From Bacillota bacterium (GTDB lineage Bacteria > Bacillota > Sulfobacillia > RBS10-35 > JAJYVN01): a stretch of 9,178 bases of DNA. Each line of letters opens with the position of its first letter. Within the stretch, counting starts at the first letter, position 1. Shown piece after piece: positions 6,597 to 9,178 of this stretch. Made by a program: the position numbers and the translations under genes. The stretch covers positions 1 to 9,178 of the forward strand of contig JAKAUG010000098.1 in the NCBI GenBank assembly GCA_021827805.1. The letters are read 5' to 3'. The notes under the pieces were generated by a model. It saw only the letters and a list, made by a program, of their open reading frames with translations, did no database searches and was not told the origin of the DNA.

Positions 6597-6899
6597 GCTC
6601 TCCCCAGGAACAGTTCCCGTCCCCAGCGCGCCCTCCGCAGCCTCACCAGGGCCGCCAACGGACCGTCGCGCTCACCGCGCCGCCGCCAGCGGGTGCAGTC
6701 CTTGGCGCGCAACGGGACCAGGGCCCTCCACCCGCAGTCGCCGGTCCGCGGCGGCCGTTTGTCCCCCGCGTGATCCCGCGCCGCCCGCAGCCGGCCGCGC
6801 TCGTCCTTCCTCCGTAGGGCTCTTTCCCGCCTCAGCCGCCAGGGATGACCGCGCGGAGTCCAGCCGCTCCCGCAGGGGCCCCGGAAACCGCGGCCGGTG
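6597..6899 (-). other. Unrecognisable middle of the decayed IS607-like element
   Basis: This stretch has open frames on both strands, as expected at this GC content, but I find no motif in any of them. Its position between the TnpA and TnpB remnants suggests it is the eroded and internally deleted body of tnpB; an intact tnpB would need about 1.2 kb, and here less than 600 bp lie between the end of tnpA and the last stop. Confidence 0.35.
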
Positions 6900-7407
6900 C
6901 CCCAGCCTTCCGCTCGCTGCACAGGGCCGCCGCGTCAGGGACCGAGCACCCCGGGGTCCTCCGGGTAGCGCACCGGCCCTCTGCCCTCGCACCCGCGGGT
7001 CCAGGACCTCCATCAACGCGATCTCCCGGCGCCGCGCGGCCTCCACAACCCGCCGCATCACTCGCCCGCGGCACCACGCGGAAACCGTTCGCGGCCGCGT
7101 CCTCCGTGAGACGCAGCCGCTGCCGCTCCAGGTTCCCCGCCGCAGCCTGCCTTTCCGTGTTCCCCCGGCCACGGATCGCCGCCGTCCTCGCACCCTGGGC
7201 GCCCTCGCCACCCAGCACGACAGAGACATCCACCCTCGCGCGGCACCGATGCCCGCGATCGGACCGGGCAACGGGGTGAAGTCTGCCTTCCCTGCTCCAC
7301 CGGCGCAAGGTCCCCACATGGATCCTCCAGCCCCCGCAACCCCGCTGGTCGGACAGCCTCCGGCAACGCGCCAAACCCCCCACAACCCATGATCCTGACT
7401 TTCCCAT
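6900..7407 (-). pseudogene. tnpA: Degenerate IS607-type TnpA serine recombinase
   Basis: Pieces of an IS607 TnpA appear in the right order but in different frames. First, LPEAVRPAGL (about 7363-7334) and then IHVGTLRRWSREGRLHPVA (about 7323-7267) form a MerR-like helix-turn-helix split by a frameshift. In the second frame, AAIRGRGNTERQAAAGNLER (about 7182-7123), then RLRLTEDAAANGFRVV, match the resolvase start AIYARVSTRKQ---GNLERQ---L--yA---GFrVV. The catalytic Ser of YARVS is Asn (codon 7159-7161) and Tyr is Arg. Further on, RVVEAARRREIAL (7052-7014) in a third frame matches the helix and strand before the family's VEy-DRLaRFG motif, which is not intact. Several frameshifts plus loss of the nucleophile make this a dead gene. 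IS607 TnpA is about 200 residues, which fits the space. Confidence 0.65.
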
Positions 7408-7633
7408 AGGTCCAACCATCTGCCCACGGTCTCATGCACGCCGCACGCGCATCGCACGCACCCTTCGGTTGCGGCGCTGTGGTTCGTCCCTTTGAGCCTG
7501 GTGGGTAGAAGGTGGCCCCGCGGAGGGACGTGCCAGCCCGTTACGGGCCGCGGCGCAGCAGGGGACGGCGGACAGGCAGCGCTGGCAGGGCTCGGGTTCG
7601 CAGTTGCGCGGGTGGGACGACGTCAAAGAGAGT
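7408..7633. other. Spacer between the two decayed mobile elements
   Basis: I see no gene, RNA or repeat here. A minus-strand open frame (7734-7432) crosses it with the Cys-rich piece NCEPEPCQRCLSAVPCC, but it matches no family I know and overlaps the transposase remnant. I treat it as non-coding or as mobile-element debris. Confidence 0.4.
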
Positions 7634-8545
7634 TCATAGGTGCGCATGCCGGCGATCCACTCGCAGGGGTTGGTGTGCACCATGTGGACGCTTTCCCACA
7701 TCTGATCGCGCAGCGGCAGGGGATGGGGGGCCAAGGCCGGCGACGAACCGCGCTGCCGGCGGCAGTGGGGCGCCGGAGGTGGCAGCCGGGGCGGTTGTGC
7801 CGGCAGCGGAGGCTGGGGCGAGTTGAGCGGCCGAACTGGAGGGAGGCGGGGCTGGGTGGGCTGCGGGCGCGGCGGCCGGTGCGTCGCCCGCAGGCGGCGA
7901 CGGTTGAGTGAAGGCTGGCGGCGGCAGAGGCCACCGCCCGAGCAGGAGATGGGTCAGCGCGAGCCAGACCCGGGCCAGGTGATGATGGAGGCCAGGCCAG
8001 GAGCGCCCTTGGCAATCCCCACCTCCCACTTCTTGCTTGGCGTCTTGGTACGACGCCCTTTCGATCAGCGGGCGGCGGTGCGCCAGTTCCGTGAGCGTCA
8101 GGTCGGCCGGACCGCTGCTCGCATGCTGTTCGAACGCATCGGGACGGTGGGGGACGGGCCCGCACGATTGCTCCAACAACAGCCAGAGTGCGGGGCTCTC
8201 CACGTCGTCCGGCTCGGCGGGATCACACCGCTGCAGCTTGGTGGCGCTGACCACGTGCGCGCGGTGAGCGTACAAGTTGTGGATGCGCGGCTTGCCGTTG
8301 ACGTCCTGTCGATATGCCACGGCCTGCCACTGGGTGGGCTCCAGATCCTCCCGCAGTTCCGCGGGGGTGTGCAGGCGCGACCGCCCCGGACGACCGGTGG
8401 CGGGAGGTGGTGGTACGGCGGGCAGCCAGGGCTCGCCGACAAGGCGCACGCTGGTGTTGGTATGCAGGGCCAGCACGAAGTCCAAGCCCAGGGCGGCCAG
8501 ACGCGGCATCATCCCGAGCCCCGCGTAGCCCGCGTCGGCGTGCAC
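7634..8545 (-). pseudogene. C-terminal half of an IS701/IS4-like DDE transposase
   Basis: The open frame gives 303 residues. HADAGYAGL (2-10) is the region of the second catalytic Asp (family form VADa-Yg), followed by LDFVLALHTNTSV (21-33). Residues 151-188 (LTELAHRRPLIERASYQDAK, then QEV, then QGRSWPGLHHH) correspond to the catalytic Glu block (RWpIE--YqdlKqElGld-yqGRsW-GlHHH). One extra residue sits between Glu162 and Lys170, and the Trp of RRW is lost. The N-terminal half with the first Asp is absent. Upstream, GRHGRKTHVGG in another frame (about 8652-8620) may be a scrap of it. From residue 205 the frame becomes a Pro/Ala/Ser-rich tail without counterpart in the family. Truncation and frame breaks make it non-functional. 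The family name (IS701 versus another IS4 relative) is less sure than the DDE call. Confidence 0.7.
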
Positions 8546-8660
8546 GCGGCACGGACGCCCTCACTGGGCACACTGAGAAGCCCACCACGACGCGATGAGG
8601 CTGTTCCGCACTTGCGCTGCCGCCAACGTGCGTCTTTCGGCCATGCCGGCCGCCTGAGAA
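7634..8660 (-). mobile_element. Remnant of an IS701/IS4-like insertion sequence
   Basis: This covers the transposase fragment and the out-of-frame scraps just upstream. I found no terminal inverted repeats or target duplication by eye, so the boundaries are approximate. Confidence 0.45.
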
Positions 8661-8687
8661 GGCGAGAGACATGGCCCTGGTGCGGGA

Positions 8688-9178
8688 TCACCGATGGGCG
8701 GAACCGGTGGGCGGAAGCGCTGGCGCTTGCGGTGGCCTCCCCCCAGCAGCCTCCCCGGGAGCATCCAAGGCCGCAAGCCTGTACTCGGCGAACACGGTCG
8801 GCCCGATGGCCAGGGCATGCCGATAGGCATCGCGGGCCTCATCAACCCCACCGATCTGCTCCGCGATCGCGCCGATGGCGTTCCAGGAGAAACACTTGGT
8901 CGTCCAGGGCTCCCACGCGATGCCGACCGGGGGCAGGGCAAGCGCCGCCCGCAGGGAGACCAACGCCTCGTCATACCGCCCAAGCAGTCGCAGGGCGTCC
9001 CCACGGAGAAAATGCAGGTGCGCCACCCTGGGGAACCGCTGTAGGAGCGCTGTGATCCAGTCCAGGACCAACCGAGGGTTGCCGTTCGCATTGAAAGCCT
9101 CGCCGAGGGCGACGACGGTCCGCCACCAGGTACCGCTACCCACCGACGACTCCGGCAGGCGGTTCCACGCCTCGGCGA
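8688..9178 (-). CDS. TPR-repeat protein, C-terminal part (runs off the right edge)
   Basis: About 162 residues are visible; the 5' end lies beyond the window, because the frame stays open upstream of the GTG at 9143. Two tetratricopeptide-like units stand out: VAHLHFLRGDALRLLGRYDE, then ALVSLRAALALPP (about 9053-8955), and WNAIGAIAEQIGGVDEARD, then AYRHALAIGP (about 8885-8799), both with the W-LG-Y-A-F-A-P type spacing. TPR domains mediate protein-protein contacts, and this piece may be the tail of a larger protein such as a TPR glycosyltransferase or a regulator, which cannot be decided here. The last about 20 residues (APGEAAGGRPPQAPALPP) are low-complexity and end just before the transposase remnant, so the natural C-terminus may have been lost through insertion. 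Confidence 0.7.
   Translation of the reverse strand, partial: AEAWNRLPESSVGSGTWWRTVVALGEAFNANGNPRLVLDWITALLQRFPRVAHLHFLRGDALRLLGRYDEALVSLRAALALPPVGIAWEPWTTKCFSWNAIGAIAEQIGGVDEARDAYRHALAIGPTVFAEYRLAALDAPGEAAGGRPPQAPALPPTGSAHR

Larger units (their letters stand above)
6327..7407 (-). mobile_element. Decayed IS607-like insertion sequence (tnpA then tnpB remnants)
   Basis: A serine-recombinase TnpA remnant followed on the same strand by a TnpB zinc-ribbon remnant is the IS607 layout. IS607 elements have no terminal inverted repeats and make no target duplication, so the ends cannot be fixed by inspection; the coordinates given span only the recognisable coding remnants. Both genes are inactivated. 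A related full-length element in the same genome would define the ends. Confidence 0.55.

Noticed and set aside
6334..7392. A 352-codon plus-strand open frame across the IS607 remnant
   Set aside because: Its translation is Arg/Pro/Ser-rich with no motif, while the minus strand shows ordered TnpA and TnpB fragments. The lack of stops reflects GC content.
7432..7734. Minus-strand 100-codon frame with the Cys-rich piece NCEPEPCQRC
   Set aside because: No family match, overlap with the transposase remnant, and no Shine-Dalgarno or context support. Left as part of the spacer.
7823..9055. A 410-codon plus-strand open frame
   Set aside because: It is antisense to the transposase remnant and the TPR gene and shows no recognisable domain.

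Overview
The window is very GC-rich (roughly 70%, estimated by eye). Every gene I can support lies on the minus strand, so the order of transcription runs from high to low coordinates. Strong Shine-Dalgarno sequences (GGAGGTGA, GGAGGTG, AGGTGA), overlapping reading frames and a two-subunit ABC exporter would fit a high-GC member of the Bacillota or a similar GC-rich bacterium. I cannot name the organism from this sequence.

Region 1 (about 6312 down to the left edge) is a compact six-gene run that looks like one operon. In transcription order it holds: a small IscA/HesB-fold protein (6312-6031); a histidine-phosphatase-superfamily protein (6029-5412); a DUF58 protein (5336-4056); a multi-pass membrane protein with a C-terminal DUF4129 domain (4075-2528); a full-length ABC exporter half-transporter (2440-656); and the first 222 residues of a second half-transporter (666 to beyond position 1). 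Spacing is 1 bp, 75 bp, a 20-bp overlap, about 87 bp with two perfect hairpins, and an 11-bp overlap. DUF58 and DUF4129 proteins usually accompany a transglutaminase-like membrane protein and a MoxR ATPase; neither is in the window. The first ABC subunit lacks the catalytic Walker-B glutamate and also the Q-loop glutamine. It is therefore very probably the degenerate half of a heterodimer whose competent ATPase is the next gene.

Region 2 (about 6327-7407) is a decayed IS607-type insertion sequence in the same orientation: a broken TnpA serine recombinase (MerR-like helix-turn-helix, then a resolvase N-terminus with the catalytic serine replaced by asparagine), an unrecognisable middle, and a degenerate TnpB-like zinc ribbon. 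The last open frame of the TnpB remnant runs to 3 bases before the Shine-Dalgarno sequence of the IscA-like gene, so the scar now forms the leader of the operon.

Region 3 (about 7634-8660) is a second dead mobile element, the C-terminal half of an IS701/IS4-like DDE transposase with a long Pro/Ala-rich tail. Region 4 (8688 to the right edge) is the C-terminal part of a TPR-repeat protein. It ends close to the transposase remnant and may have been truncated by it. No tRNA, rRNA or CRISPR array is visible. The right-hand 2.8 kb is an eroded mobile-element zone; the left-hand 6.3 kb is intact and functional-looking.
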